64,000 nucleotides of DNA from Sulfuricurvum sp. (GTDB lineage: Bacteria > Campylobacterota > Campylobacteria > Campylobacterales > Sulfurimonadaceae), in NCBI GenBank assembly GCA_030696775.1, contig JAUYRN010000015.1:1-64000 (forward strand). The letters run 5' to 3'. Below the pieces are notes generated by a model. It ran no database searches. It was not told the DNA's origin and saw only the letters and a program-made list of their open reading frames with translations. A program made the translations under genes and the position numbers. This document shows, piece after piece, positions 54,768 through 64,000 of the stretch. Every line of letters starts with the position of its first letter. The stretch's first letter is position 1.

Positions 54768-55868
54768 ATGCCATTTTCACCTCAAAAACGTGCCGGAACA
54801 CTTAATGGCATTTTATTTGTTGCTATTTTTGCCGCTGCCGCAACCATGATTGCTGATATCAGCTTTATCAAAAATTTGGGTATTTCACCATTGGTTGTGG
54901 GGATTGTGCTGGGTATATTTTATGCCAATACTCTTCATAATAAATTTCCTTCAGCATGGGAAAGCGGAATCACTTTTTCGGGTAAAAAGATTTTACGTTT
55001 TGCTATTGTTTTTTATGGTTTTCGAATCACGTTTCAGCAAATTGCTGAAGTAGGGATTCAGGGATTTATGGTCTCATTGTTGGTTCTTTCTTCAACACTG
55101 ATTATTGGTATCTGGTTGGGGACAAAGATTTTTAAAATGGATCGTGATACATCCATTTTGACCGCTGCTGGGGCATCGGTGTGTGGTGCTGCGGCAGTTT
55201 TGGCAACGGAACCAGTCCTTAAAGCAGAAGAGTATAAAACGGCAGTCGCGGTTTCGATGGTTGTTCTTTTCGGGACAATATCAATGTTTTTATATCCTGT
55301 TCTTTATGCTACGATTATTGAACCTTCAGTCGGTTTTTTGCATATGAGTCCAACCACGTTTGGAATGTATGTTGGCGGTACGATTCATGAAGTAGCACAA
55401 GTGGTTGCCGTACCTGCTTCGGTTCCAGGTGCTGGTGCAGATATGGCGAATACAGCGGTTATCGTTAAAATGACGCGCGTTATTATGATTGCTCCAATGC
55501 TGATTATTATGGGGTTGATCTTGAGCTATTTGTCGAAGAGTTCTGGTGGTGAAGCGTCTAATGTGAAGCTGGTAATCCCATGGTTTGCCGTTTATTTCAT
55601 CGGTATGGCAGGCGTAAACTCACTCATTCACAATTATACGTTAACTGCGCCAGAGGATATTGGAACGATTATTAAAGGGGTGATCGGTAATATCAATCTT
55701 ATCGATACTTTCTTACTGACTATGGCGATGACGGCACTGGGTATGGGGACACGTTTTTCGAAATTCAAAGGATTAGGTCTAGCACCGATCTACACCGCAG
55801 GCTCAATGTTTATTTGGCTCGTCGTCGGCGGTTTTGTTATTACGCAATGGGTTGTGGCAACGTTTTAA
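54768..55868 (+). CDS. YeiH/UPF0324 putative sulfate exporter family transporter
   Basis: An inner-membrane protein of 366 residues with about ten hydrophobic helices. The family motifs GILFVAIFAAAATMIADI near the start and GASVCGAAAVLATEPVLKA near residue 137 are typical, and GGTIHEVAQVVA follows. The UPF0324 family has been proposed to export sulfate or similar anions, but the substrate here is not known. AAAAGGAG precedes the ATG. It stands alone and is convergent with comM, two bases apart. Confidence 0.85.
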   Translation: MPFSPQKRAGTLNGILFVAIFAAAATMIADISFIKNLGISPLVVGIVLGIFYANTLHNKFPSAWESGITFSGKKILRFAIVFYGFRITFQQIAEVGIQGFMVSLLVLSSTLIIGIWLGTKIFKMDRDTSILTAAGASVCGAAAVLATEPVLKAEEYKTAVAVSMVVLFGTISMFLYPVLYATIIEPSVGFLHMSPTTFGMYVGGTIHEVAQVVAVPASVPGAGADMANTAVIVKMTRVIMIAPMLIIMGLILSYLSKSSGGEASNVKLVIPWFAVYFIGMAGVNSLIHNYTLTAPEDIGTIIKGVIGNINLIDTFLLTMAMTALGMGTRFSKFKGLGLAPIYTAGSMFIWLVVGGFVITQWVVATF

Positions 55869-55869
55869 C

Positions 55870-57375
55870 TTACCTTTTTCGATAACTGAGTGCCTCCATG
55901 AGGTGCTCTTTAGTGATATCCTCAGCTCCTTCCAAATCTGCAATCGTTCGTGCTACTTTTAAAATTCTCCCTACTGCACGAAATGATAATCCAAATCTGC
56001 CAATAGCTTGATCTATAATAACTTGAGTATCATCACCTAAAATACAAAATTGTGCAATCTCTCTATCGGTAAGTGAGCCGTTGAGCCGTACCTGTCCACG
56101 ATCTTTTTGATGTAAAAATGCGTTGCGTACTTTTTCATGAAACTGCTCGGAGGAATAGGAGGCTTTGTCCTCTGAATTACTTTGATGCATTTGAATGAAA
56201 AGATCAATACGATCTAAAAAAGGATCGGAAAGACGTGAGCGGTAACGGCTGATCTCTAAGTCTGAACAGCGGCAAGGTGTTACTTTGCTGAGAAGATTCC
56301 CGCAGGGACATGGATTCATTGCCGCAACAAAGAGGAAGTCGGCTGCATAGGTGACTTTACTGTTCACGCGTGATATGCGAATGTGGCGATCTTCGAGAGG
56401 TTCTCTAAGCGCTTCAAGAATATTCTTGGAAAAATGGGGAAGTTCATCGAAAAAAAGTATTCCGCCATGCGCCAATCCAACTTCTCCGATTTGTGCTTTA
56501 TGTGTTCCTCCGCCAAAGATACTCGATGGAGTTGATGTATGGTGTGGGGCTCGAAATGGGCGTTCGGGAGTAAAGGAGGGCTCTTTGCCATCGAGAATCT
56601 CGAGTTTTGCACATTCGAGCATCTCATCATTGTGCAAAGGGGGAAGAATATGTTGAAGCCGTTTGGCAATCATGGACTTTCCACTTCCTGGAGAACCCTC
56701 TAGGAGTAGATTATGCATTCCTGCAGCACAGATAAGAGCTGCACGTTTGGCGTGTTCTTGCCCTTTTATCTCTTTAAAATCAAGTGGGTAATGCTGATGA
56801 TAGAAATAGTCATTCTCTTGGTGAGATAGTGTAGGAAAGGAGAATGTTGACGTGCTGACATGGGCGCTTTGATTCTCACTGGAGAGTATTTCAAGAGTTT
56901 GAGTAAGTGTACTTGCCCCATAAAAAGCAATATTAGGGATGCGAGAGAGTTTATCCAGAGCATTTGCTGGGACAATGGCTTTGGTAATGATTCCTTGGTT
57001 GGCAAGGGAGAGGATGATGGGATAGAGGAGGGTATTTTCGCTTACACTCCCATCAAGACCCAACTCACCAAAAACATACCACTCTTCAAGCGAACATTTT
57101 TGTTCACCTAAGGCAATAAGAGTTGCAATGGCCAGATCAAAGTGTGAACCTTCTTTTCGAATATCACTGGGGGCTAAGTTGATGGTGAGACGTTTAGGAG
57201 GAAAGCTAAAAGTGTTGCTGAGCAAAGCTGACTTTACTCGCTCCTTGGATTCAGCGATAGCAGTGTTCGCCATTCCTACTATGGTAAAAGCGGGAAGCCC
57301 TTTAGTCGCAGTAAATTGGACTTCAACGGTTTTAGCATCAATTCCCTCGAATGTTGCACAGAGTAATCGCTTCAT
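55870..57375 (-). CDS. comM: ComM/YifB family Mg-chelatase-like ATPase
   Basis: A 501-residue AAA+ ATPase. In competent bacteria ComM is a branch-migration helicase that helps integrate transformed DNA. The N-terminal Lon-type domain (VEVQFTATKGLPAFTIVG) is followed by Walker A EGSPGSGKSMIAKRL, Walker B GILFFDELPHF, and a zinc-like CPCGNLL...CRCS stretch. The C-terminal Mg_chelatase_C domain ends at MEALSYRKR. It follows def by 78 bases. Confidence 0.88.
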   Translation of the reverse strand: MKRLLCATFEGIDAKTVEVQFTATKGLPAFTIVGMANTAIAESKERVKSALLSNTFSFPPKRLTINLAPSDIRKEGSHFDLAIATLIALGEQKCSLEEWYVFGELGLDGSVSENTLLYPIILSLANQGIITKAIVPANALDKLSRIPNIAFYGASTLTQTLEILSSENQSAHVSTSTFSFPTLSHQENDYFYHQHYPLDFKEIKGQEHAKRAALICAAGMHNLLLEGSPGSGKSMIAKRLQHILPPLHNDEMLECAKLEILDGKEPSFTPERPFRAPHHTSTPSSIFGGGTHKAQIGEVGLAHGGILFFDELPHFSKNILEALREPLEDRHIRISRVNSKVTYAADFLFVAAMNPCPCGNLLSKVTPCRCSDLEISRYRSRLSDPFLDRIDLFIQMHQSNSEDKASYSSEQFHEKVRNAFLHQKDRGQVRLNGSLTDREIAQFCILGDDTQVIIDQAIGRFGLSFRAVGRILKVARTIADLEGAEDITKEHLMEALSYRKR

Positions 57376-57453
57376 AATACTTCCTCACTTTTAAGTGAAG
57401 AAAGTATAACGGAAATGATTTTTTTTGGTAAAAAATATTGCAGAATGCAATAT

Positions 57454-57975
57454 TTAGGATTGTTTCTTCTCTTTGAGTGCGCGCTTGTATTCTTTTTCAA
57501 ACTTTTTACGGCGATTATAGGAAAGCCGTTCAATAAAGAGTTTTCCTTCCAGATGATCCATTTCATGCTGAATAGCAATCGCTAACAGCTCATTGGCTTT
57601 CAACGTTGATTCATTTCCATGCCGGTCGTGATAATGAAGGGTCAGGGATTCAAAGCGCTCAATATCCTCATAGAATCCGGGAACACTTAAGCATCCTTCT
57701 TGATAGATGGTTGCTCCTTGCGGGTTATGGATCATGGGATTAATGATCTCAAGCGTGTTTTCTTTGATCTGATTGCCTTCGTCATCAGGAATACACAATA
57801 TGAGCGCACGAATAGGCTGAGATACTTGAATGGCAGCGAGTCCAATACCGTTACTTTCTATCATGGTCTCAAACATATTGTCAAGAAGCGTATGGAGTTG
57901 ATCATCAAATGTGACAACTTTTTTAGAGTGAGCTTTTAAAAGCTTATCGGGATAAGTAATAATTTGTAGTTTCAT
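57454..57975 (-). CDS. def: peptide deformylase
   Basis: It removes the formyl group from nascent proteins. 173 residues. The three motifs are intact: GIGLAAIQVS, EGCLSVPGF (metal Cys) and QHEMDHLEG (both metal His and catalytic Glu). The C-terminal FEKEYKRALKEKKQS is a lysine-rich tail. It lies downstream of the degenerate GGDEF gene in the tig-clpP-GGDEF-def-comM unit. Confidence 0.95.
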   Translation of the reverse strand: MKLQIITYPDKLLKAHSKKVVTFDDQLHTLLDNMFETMIESNGIGLAAIQVSQPIRALILCIPDDEGNQIKENTLEIINPMIHNPQGATIYQEGCLSVPGFYEDIERFESLTLHYHDRHGNESTLKANELLAIAIQHEMDHLEGKLFIERLSYNRRKKFEKEYKRALKEKKQS

Positions 57976-57986
57976 GGAAAAAATGC

Positions 57987-59024
57987 CTAGGCGTTACAGA
58001 TAACGTAATGGTTCTTTGATTCACTATTTGAAGCTTCCATCGCATCCAGCGTACATGCGAGCATCTGTTCTACTGAATGGGCTGGATTAATTTCAGCTAC
58101 TCCAATGGCAATACGCAGAGCTATTTCTTGTTCACCGAGAAAGAAATTGGTAGAGGAAACAAGCTCGTACAGACGCTGTGCTGCACGTTTGGCACTTTCT
58201 ATATCGGTATGCTTTAGCATCATAGCAAATATTCCATCACCGTAGTGGGCAACGGTATCACTCCGTCTAGAAGTTTTAAGCAAAAGGCGCGCAACTGTAC
58301 GCACCATGAGTTGCTTGGCTTTATCACTGGTAATTTGAGAAATAGTTGTGTTCGAAAGGCTCACTAAAATCAGTGAGCTTTTATGGCGAAACTCTACTAT
58401 CAGATGAGACTCTTGTGTGAGTTTTGATATGAGGTAACGCTTATTATAAACCCCAAATTGATCATCAAAAATCGTTTCATTTTCAACCTGACGAACGATG
58501 ATAGCAGTTTCACTGTAAAGATCTTTCATGTGAGAGACTTGTCTTTTCAAAATGGTGCCTAATTTCTCGATATCTCCACCAAGAGAGGTAAGTACATCAT
58601 TCGCAGCCGCTAAAGAGGGAGTTTTTTTAATTTCTTCTTTGCGTTTATCAAGAATTTTCTCCATTAACGTCATGTTTTTGTAGAGCGTACTACTCAATTG
58701 CAAAATACTTTTTATGGATGAAAAGCCTTGCTTAAGTGTTTTTTCAAGTTCAAGATTTTGTTCGTCTTCATTACTATCTTCGAGCTCTAAAATAGAACCG
58801 ATTTGACGACGCAAGCTGTCGCTTTTATCTTCAAGTATTCGATCAAAATAGAGAGCAAAGTTATTGGGGGTAGGGGGAAGATTATCGGTAATTAGAGAAT
58901 TAAGAACTTCTTTGGCAAAAATTTCCAAATCACTGGTAGGATCACTGAGCGAACCTACGTGAATTTGTTTAGCATCCTGGAGACGTGATGCAGCGTAATG
59001 CGGATTTTTTTGCTCTTCTGCCAC
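57987..59024 (-). CDS. degenerate GGDEF domain protein
   Basis: A 345-residue protein with ~190 residues of helical N-terminal sequence containing coiled-coil-like heptads (KNMTLMEKILDKRKEEI). The GGDEF fold follows (DDQFGVYNKRYLISKL), but the active-site loop is HYGDGIFAMM instead of GGDEF. So it is unlikely to make c-di-GMP; it may be a structural or sensing protein. It is inserted between clpP and def, which is a proteostasis setting. It has no TM helix. Confidence 0.7.
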   Translation of the reverse strand: MAEEQKNPHYAASRLQDAKQIHVGSLSDPTSDLEIFAKEVLNSLITDNLPPTPNNFALYFDRILEDKSDSLRRQIGSILELEDSNEDEQNLELEKTLKQGFSSIKSILQLSSTLYKNMTLMEKILDKRKEEIKKTPSLAAANDVLTSLGGDIEKLGTILKRQVSHMKDLYSETAIIVRQVENETIFDDQFGVYNKRYLISKLTQESHLIVEFRHKSSLILVSLSNTTISQITSDKAKQLMVRTVARLLLKTSRRSDTVAHYGDGIFAMMLKHTDIESAKRAAQRLYELVSSTNFFLGEQEIALRIAIGVAEINPAHSVEQMLACTLDAMEASNSESKNHYVICNA

Positions 59025-59033
59025 AATTAGTCC

Positions 59034-59630
59034 TTATTTCTCTTCTTTCTCTTTTTGTACAAGTACTTCATCAATGATACCATACTCTACACCCTCTGCG
59101 GCTGACATAAAGTTATCGCGATCGGTGTCTTTTTCAAGCTTTTTGATGCTTTGTCCGCAGTTCTTTGCCAAAATCTCATTGAGCTCGGCTTTCATGCGTA
59201 AAATTTCTTTCGCTTGAATCTCGATGTCGGTAGCTTGACCTTGTGCGCCACCAAGAGGTTGATGGATCATGATACGGGCATGAGGTAACGCATAACGCTT
59301 GCCTTTTGTTCCGGAGCTGAGTAAAAATGCTCCCATCGATGCAGCTTGTCCAATACAAATGGTGCAAATATCCGGACGGATATAGTTCATTGTATCATAA
59401 ATTGCCATTCCAGAGGTGATGACACCACCTGGAGAGTTGATATAAAAATAAATATCCTTTTGAGGATCTTCTGCTTCTAAAAATAGCATTTGCGCCACGA
59501 TCGAAGAGGCAACGGAATCGTTTACTTCACCGCTGAGCATAATGATGCGATCTTTAAGAAGACGTGAATAGATATCGTAAGAACGCTCTCCGCGTCCTGT
59601 TTTTTCGATAACGTAAGGGATATAGCTCAT
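59034..59630 (-). CDS. clpP: ATP-dependent Clp protease proteolytic subunit
   Basis: The serine peptidase that forms the barrel of Clp proteases, 198 residues. Catalytic Ser is in [14 protein letters not shown], His in MIHQPLGG, and Asp in [14 protein letters not shown]. Length is normal. It starts five bases after the tig stop. It works with ClpX or ClpA, neither of which is in the window. Confidence 0.96.
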   Translation of the reverse strand: MSYIPYVIEKTGRGERSYDIYSRLLKDRIIMLSGEVNDSVASSIVAQMLFLEAEDPQKDIYFYINSPGGVITSGMAIYDTMNYIRPDICTICIGQAASMGAFLLSSGTKGKRYALPHARIMIHQPLGGAQGQATDIEIQAKEILRMKAELNEILAKNCGQSIKKLEKDTDRDNFMSAAEGVEYGIIDEVLVQKEKEEK

Positions 59631-59635
59631 ATCGA

Positions 59636-60931
59636 TTACTTGATTTTGTCGTTAAGTAATTTACTCAACACACGGTCTTCGATCATTGCCATTTGAATCG
59701 CTGGAAGGTAGCCTGATTCTTGGTAGTTTTTATACACCGCTGCTGGATCTTGACCCATTTGCATTGCTTCAAAATAGATGGTTTGCATCAATTCTTGTTC
59801 ATTAACAACAATGTTTTCAGCGCGAGCAAGCGCGTCTACGATAAAGGTTGCTTTTACCGCACGGCATGCATCGTCACGGAAGGTTTCACGAACAGCTTTT
59901 ACTTTTTCGACATCATCACGAAGCTCTTGAATCTCTTCTTCAGACATATCACGCGCTTTTTTGTTGAGTGCCATATCCATTTCTTGTTCAACAATGAATT
60001 CTGGGAGATCGATAGTAAAGGCACTAACAAATACTTCCATCAAATTTGGTTTGAGTTCGTCATTGTACAATGCGCTCATTGCTTCAGTTTCAAGTTGTTC
60101 TTTTACTTTTTCTTTAAGCATATCAACACTTGCATCATCTAATCCTGGAAGCATTTTTTTCGCCAATTCATCATCAACGACTACTGCTTCTTTTGCTTGG
60201 ATTGCTTGAATTTTTACTTTGAACTGTGCAGGTTTTCCAGCAAGTTTCGCTCCACCGTAGTTTTCAGGGAAAGTAACGTCGATCGTTTTCTCATCCCCTT
60301 TTTTCATTCCGATTACTTGCTCTTCAAATCCAGGGATAAATTGACCGCTTCCCAAACGAAGTGAGAAGTTTTCTGCTTTTCCACCCTCGAACGGTTCGCC
60401 ATCAACAAAACCTTCGAAATCTAGAAGAGCAGAATCCCCGCTGATAAGCGCACGGTCTTCTTCGATATTAACGAGGGGTGCTTGTGCACCTGCTAGCTCT
60501 TCGATACGTGCCATAATCGCAGCATCATCAACCGCAGGTTTAGCCACTGCAGGAACCATTGCAGCATAATCACCAAGTTCGATAGCAGGACGCATTGCGA
60601 TGCTTACTTCTACATCGATACCGTTGTCATTTTTTTCAAATTTAGTAATATTTGGTTCACCGATAAGTGTGTCATTAGCGATACCCATTTCTAAAAGACC
60701 TGCATTGAGCAAATCACGAAGCGCTTGAGCTTCTGCATCTTGAACAAGACGTTCGCCATATTGTTTTTTAACGGCACTTACAGGAACTTTCCCCTTGCGG
60801 AAGCCAGCGATTTTTACATCTTTGCTAAGTTGATTAGCAATTTTTTCGATGTTGCTGTCGATGGTGTTGCGTGTGATAGCCGCATTAATCTTTGCGTTAG
60901 CGGAGTCAATTTTGTTGGTTGTGATTTGCAT
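59636..60931 (-). CDS. tig: trigger factor
   Basis: A ribosome-associated chaperone and prolyl isomerase of 431 residues. The ribosome-binding signature GFRKGKVP is in the N-terminal domain, the FKBP-type PPIase domain is at about residues 150-240 ([13 protein letters not shown]...), and a C-terminal helical domain follows. It is first in the tig-clpP-GGDEF-def-comM unit. Repeat copy E lies directly upstream, between tig and folE. Confidence 0.93.
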   Translation of the reverse strand: MQITTNKIDSANAKINAAITRNTIDSNIEKIANQLSKDVKIAGFRKGKVPVSAVKKQYGERLVQDAEAQALRDLLNAGLLEMGIANDTLIGEPNITKFEKNDNGIDVEVSIAMRPAIELGDYAAMVPAVAKPAVDDAAIMARIEELAGAQAPLVNIEEDRALISGDSALLDFEGFVDGEPFEGGKAENFSLRLGSGQFIPGFEEQVIGMKKGDEKTIDVTFPENYGGAKLAGKPAQFKVKIQAIQAKEAVVVDDELAKKMLPGLDDASVDMLKEKVKEQLETEAMSALYNDELKPNLMEVFVSAFTIDLPEFIVEQEMDMALNKKARDMSEEEIQELRDDVEKVKAVRETFRDDACRAVKATFIVDALARAENIVVNEQELMQTIYFEAMQMGQDPAAVYKNYQESGYLPAIQMAMIEDRVLSKLLNDKIK

Positions 60932-60956
60932 TAATATCCTTAATTATTGTTGTTTG

Positions 60957-61031
60957 AACGCCATCGGAGCAAAAGCCCCGATAGGCTACGCTCGCCGCTA
61001 TGGCACTAAAGCTTGCTTCTTACGAAGCAGA
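60957..61031 (+). repeat. family-1 intergenic repeat, divergent copy E
   Basis: GCCATCGGAGC-aaaa-GCCCCGATAGGC, then CTACGCTC, GCCGCTATGGC, ACTAAAGCT and the hairpin GCTTC-TTAC-GAAGC. The 3' half, hairpin + CTAAAGCT + hairpin, resembles family 2. It lies between the divergent tig and folE genes, in a 215-base space with no other feature. Confidence 0.65.
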
Positions 61032-61146
61032 TTTTAGATGTCGATGACGGTAAATGGTGGCAATAATATCCTAAAAGGGTTAATAAAAGGCTGAATAAAA
61101 GCTTTAACGTGTTAGAGTAATAAGAATATTTTTTAAGTGAGCAACT

Positions 61147-61731
61147 ATGGGATTAGAGAATAACGAGCAATTTTTGAATGCAGTAAAAACAATGATGACA
61201 CACGTCGGCGAAGATGTGACACGTGAGGGATTGCTTAAAACTCCTGAACGTGTTTTGAAAGCATACGAATTTATCTATGGCGGTTACAACGAAGACCCCC
61301 AGGCCATCTTGAATTCAGCGATGTTTGAGAGCAGTAATGATGAGATGGTTCTGATTAAAGATATCGAGTTTTATTCGACGTGTGAACACCATTTACTTCC
61401 CATTATCGGACGAGCTCATGTGGCGTATATCCCGGATGGAAAAGTGGTAGGACTTTCGAAGATTCCTCGTGTCGTCGATGTATTCGCACGTCGTATGCAA
61501 ATTCAAGAACAGCTCACCGAGCAAATCGCTGATGCTTTGATGCAATCCATTTCTCCCAAAGGAGTAGCGGTAGTGATTCAAGCACGGCACATGTGTATGG
61601 AGATGCGGGGAGTTCAAAAGATTAGCTCGACGACTACCTCAAGCGCACTTCGCGGATTATTCAAGCGGGATGAGAAAACCCGTATGGAATTTTTTAGCCT
61701 GATCAACTCCTCTAGCGGTAATCGCTATTAA
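61147..61731 (+). CDS. folE: GTP cyclohydrolase I
   Basis: The first enzyme of folate (and related pterin) synthesis, 194 residues. Zinc ligands are in CEHHLLP and [31 protein letters not shown] contains the substrate-binding region. Length is typical of bacterial FolE-I. A family-2 element separates it from fliI. Confidence 0.95.
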   Translation: MGLENNEQFLNAVKTMMTHVGEDVTREGLLKTPERVLKAYEFIYGGYNEDPQAILNSAMFESSNDEMVLIKDIEFYSTCEHHLLPIIGRAHVAYIPDGKVVGLSKIPRVVDVFARRMQIQEQLTEQIADALMQSISPKGVAVVIQARHMCMEMRGVQKISSTTTSSALRGLFKRDEKTRMEFFSLINSSSGNRY

Positions 61732-61738
61732 TGTTATA

Positions 61739-61824
61739 CACTAAAATAAGCAAAGCTCATTTTAGTGGCAAGGACGAAATCGTCCTTTGCAATCCCCTAA
61801 AGCTATCCACATTTTATGTGGGAG
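61739..61824 (+). repeat. family-2 three-hairpin element, copy 3
   Basis: CACTAAAAT...ATTTTAGTG around GCAAAGC, GGCAAGGAC...GTCCTTTGC, ATCCCCTAAAGCTA, and CCACAT...ATGTGG. The GGGAG that could be the fliI ribosome site is in the 3' side of the last hairpin. Confidence 0.75.
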
Positions 61825-61835
61825 AATTTTAAACC

Positions 61836-63140
61836 ATGCCATTAAAATCACTTCGTGACCGCTTGGGCTCTCAAAAACTTCACACGGTTTTTGGAACAAT
61901 CACTAAAATCTCCCCGACTGTTATTGTAGCTGAGGGTCTTCATGTCAGTATCGGCGATACCGTTACGATTGTATCGGATGTGGATGGTCATGAGACGATG
62001 GGCATGGTGAGTGAAGTAGAGCGTAACCGCTTTTTTATTACCCCCTTTCGTTTTGTCGAAGGATTTCGTGCAGGTGATAAAGTCTTTGCAAACCAAAATG
62101 GGATGTCTATCGAGGTAGGGGATGGTCTTTTAGGACGGGTTGTTGATCCGTTTATGAAGCCTATCGATGGAAAGGGCCCTATTTTTGGCTCTCACATCGA
62201 GCCGATCATTAAAGCTCCTATCGCTGCTATGAAGCGAGGGATGATCGATGAAGTATTTAGCGTCGGCGTTAAAACTATTGATGGATTGCTAACGTGTGGA
62301 AAAGGACAAAAACTCGGTATTTTCGCCGGAAGCGGTGTGGGCAAATCGACGCTTATGGGGATGATCGTCCGTGGTGCGCAAGCTCCGATCAAAGTCGTAG
62401 CGCTCATCGGTGAGCGGGGTCGTGAAGTTCCGGAATTTATCGAAAAATCGCTCGGCGGAAATCTCGAGAATACGGTTTTGGTAGTAGCAACCAGTGATGA
62501 TTCACCGTTGATGCGTAAATACGGGGCGTTTAGTGCGATGAGTGTGGCGGAGTATTTTAAATCTCAAGGTCATGACGTCTTGTTTATGATGGACTCAGTA
62601 ACCCGTTTTGCGATGGCACAGCGAGAAATTGGTCTTGCTCTGGGTGAGCCTCCTACGTCTAAGGGATATCCTCCTTCGTCATTGACACTGTTGCCGCAAC
62701 TCATGGAGCGTGCAGGTAAAGAAGAAGGATGTGGTTCGATTACTGCCTTTTTTACCGTTTTGGTTGAGGGGGATGATATGAGTGATCCTATCGCGGATCA
62801 GTCTCGCTCGATTTTGGATGGGCATATCGTCCTCTCTCGTGAACTTACTGATTTCGGGATCTATCCCCCTATCCATATTCTCAACTCTGCCTCACGTGTT
62901 ATAAACGATATTATAACACCCGAGCATCTTGCTGCAGTTCGCCGTTTTCGCCGTCTTTATACATTACTCAAAGAAAATGAAATGCTGATTCGTATCGGTG
63001 CATACGTGCGCGGAACGGATAAAGAACTGGACGAAGCGATAGATAAAAAAGCGCAGATGGATGTGTTTTTGTCGCAGGAAGCGATGACGTCGAGCGAGTT
63101 TCAATCAACAGTAGAGCAGTTGATCGGATTGATGGGATAA
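61836..63140 (+). CDS. fliI: flagellum-specific ATP synthase FliI
   Basis: The ATPase of flagellar type III export, 434 residues. Walker A GIFAGSGVGKSTLMG near residue 160, Walker B VLFMMDSVTRFAMAQRE, and the F1-beta-like signature PSSLTLLPQLMERAG are seen. Homologous to ATP synthase beta. It lies downstream of folE with a family-2 element between; its possible GGGAG ribosome site is 11 bases from the ATG. Confidence 0.94.
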   Translation: MPLKSLRDRLGSQKLHTVFGTITKISPTVIVAEGLHVSIGDTVTIVSDVDGHETMGMVSEVERNRFFITPFRFVEGFRAGDKVFANQNGMSIEVGDGLLGRVVDPFMKPIDGKGPIFGSHIEPIIKAPIAAMKRGMIDEVFSVGVKTIDGLLTCGKGQKLGIFAGSGVGKSTLMGMIVRGAQAPIKVVALIGERGREVPEFIEKSLGGNLENTVLVVATSDDSPLMRKYGAFSAMSVAEYFKSQGHDVLFMMDSVTRFAMAQREIGLALGEPPTSKGYPPSSLTLLPQLMERAGKEEGCGSITAFFTVLVEGDDMSDPIADQSRSILDGHIVLSRELTDFGIYPPIHILNSASRVINDIITPEHLAAVRRFRRLYTLLKENEMLIRIGAYVRGTDKELDEAIDKKAQMDVFLSQEAMTSSEFQSTVEQLIGLMG

Positions 63141-63199
63141 GTAAAATTGTCGTATATGCCTTTCTTGATTTACAGTAGAGTAAATTTACGCCTGATTAT

Positions 63200-63616
63200 T
63201 TAGAAATTTTTTTCCGGAATATCGGTATCGAGCTCACCTGCTTCGAGTTTTATGCGGGCTTCTCTTGCTAGTACTTCATACTCTTCACGAAATAGATCGA
63301 TTTGTTCTTCATCGAGTTCTTCTAAATCCAAGAGAGCATTGTGTGCTCCTTGTGTTGCGCGTATGAGTTCATCCAGTTTTACTTGCATCGCTTCAGTATC
63401 GCGGTTTTGGGTATTTTGGATGACAAACACCATTATAAAAGTAATTATGGTTGTGGTTGTATTGATGACAAGCTGCCAAGTGTTACTAAAATCAAAATAG
63501 GGCCCGCTGAATAGCCAAACTATAATCATAAGGATGGCGAGCATAAAGGTGATGGATTTTCCCGTTAATTTGGCAAAACTTTTGGTAAAATGAGCATACC
63601 ATGTTTGAGAATTCAT
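63200..63616 (-). CDS. low-affinity iron permease family protein
   Basis: A small protein of 138 residues with two hydrophobic helices (about 21-37 and 48-66). WLFSGPYFDFSNTWQLVINTTTTIITFIMVFVIQNTQNRD is a typical stretch of the family named after yeast Fet4 (PF04120). The C-terminal half is soluble and acidic (LLDLEELDEEQIDLFREEYE), so ion transport is not proven. It is convergent with fliI and divergent from nifS. Confidence 0.8.
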   Translation of the reverse strand: MNSQTWYAHFTKSFAKLTGKSITFMLAILMIIVWLFSGPYFDFSNTWQLVINTTTTIITFIMVFVIQNTQNRDTEAMQVKLDELIRATQGAHNALLDLEELDEEQIDLFREEYEVLAREARIKLEAGELDTDIPEKNF

Positions 63617-63777
63617 TCTACAGTTCCTTTAGGAATGGATGCACTATTTTACCAACCTTAAGCCCTGCTAAATATAAAAAAACCTTAAGGTAACTATAAC
63701 AAGGGTTGTATTATTATCCCAAAAGTTAAATAAGACTTTTTTTATCTTATATTAAATCCACTCTTGGAGAGTCACTT

Positions 63778-64000
63778 ATGCAAGTCTATTTGGACAACAA
63801 CGCTACTACTATGGTTGACCCTGCGGTTACAGAGGCAATGATTCCATTTTTTAGTGAAATTTACGGTAATCCTAATTCGTTACATCGTTTTGGTACGGCA
63901 TCTCATCCTGCGATCACAAAAGCGATCAATCAGATGTACAAAGCCATCGGTGCGAATGATAAAGATGACATCGTTTTTACCTCATGTGCTACAGAAGCTA
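63778..64000 (+). CDS. NifS-type cysteine desulfurase (partial, 5' end)
   Basis: The first ~74 residues of a cysteine desulfurase that supplies sulfur for iron-sulfur clusters. MQVYLDNNATTMVDPAV and YGNPNSLHRFG are the class V aminotransferase opening; TSCATEA follows. GGAG lies 10 bases before the ATG. The PLP lysine and active-site cysteine lie beyond the window. Confidence 0.9.
   Translation, partial: MQVYLDNNATTMVDPAVTEAMIPFFSEIYGNPNSLHRFGTASHPAITKAINQMYKAIGANDKDDIVFTSCATEA

Noticed and set aside
61739-61824. Family-2 element as a known riboswitch
   Set aside because: It precedes unrelated genes (RMD1, an RluA-family gene, fliI) and I recognise no riboswitch core; a repeat or mobile element fits better.

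Overview
The window looks like part of the main chromosome of a free-living flagellate of the Campylobacterota (Epsilonproteobacteria), probably near Sulfuricurvum or Sulfurimonas. This is inferred from gene order and protein style only. The clues are the ruvC | dnaA-dnaN-gyrB locus, DnaA boxes of the TTATTCACA / TTCATTCACA type, the fliK-flgD-flgE order, the tig-clpP-def block facing folE-fliI, and moderately AT-rich DNA. I see no rRNA, tRNA, CRISPR array, prophage or intact insertion sequence. Both ends cut genes: a SUV3-like helicase on the left and a NifS-type cysteine desulfurase on the right.

Layout: 1-5.5 kb holds small metabolic and membrane genes (helicase, rhodanese, DUF309, nitroreductase, MscS, MFS, RDD). 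5.7-11.1 kb is a hook cluster (flgE, a second flgE-like gene, flgD, fliK) with two sigma-54-type promoters. 11.2-17.2 kb has typA, a HI0933-type flavoprotein, dgt, a SurA-like chaperone and two orphan membrane proteins. 17.3-32 kb is a phosphate island: porin, pstS, phoU-phoB-phoR-cca, pstCAB, an RMD1-family protein, a secreted helical protein, an EAL-CBS-GGDEF protein and a Pit transporter. 32-40.1 kb is queF, a degenerate GGDEF/EAL protein, gyrB, dnaN, dnaA, ruvC and the replication origin. 40.1-51.2 kb has an OlsF-like ornithine-lipid synthase, an RluA-family gene containing a perfect parS site, purB, nrdA and the nrdB-nitrilase-pcm-rsmB-LMW-PTP operon. 51.3-64 kb has a giant AsmA/DUF748 protein, YeiH, comM, def, a degenerate GGDEF protein, clpP, tig, folE, fliI, a low-affinity iron permease family protein and nifS.

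The strongest regulatory signal is a repeated promoter design: two GTNAY half-sites exactly 11 bp apart, usually 8-9 bp upstream of a TACAAT-like -10. It occurs before the porin, pstS (twice), pstC (inside the end of cca), the secreted helical gene, the EAL-CBS-GGDEF gene, pit, and olsF (three repeats in tandem). The half-site period fits PhoB boxes, so phosphate uptake, membrane-lipid remodelling and a c-di-GMP-type protein may form one Pho regulon here.

The origin shows a textbook unwinding module between dnaA and dnaN: five TAA/TAG trios, a GGGGG spacer and a DnaA box. More boxes lie on both sides of ruvC, and a 16-bp parS palindrome lies 4.6 kb away. Intergenic spaces carry families of structured repeats. 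One family has about seven copies, a second has three copies with three covarying hairpins and a constant CCCCTAAAGCTA linker, and a third is a TTTCTTTTC-type element with three copies. dRS3-like ATTCCC-N8-GGGAAT palindromes also occur. These repeats, the extra Pho-box genes and the three c-di-GMP proteins that are all degenerate or variant are the parts most worth a second look.
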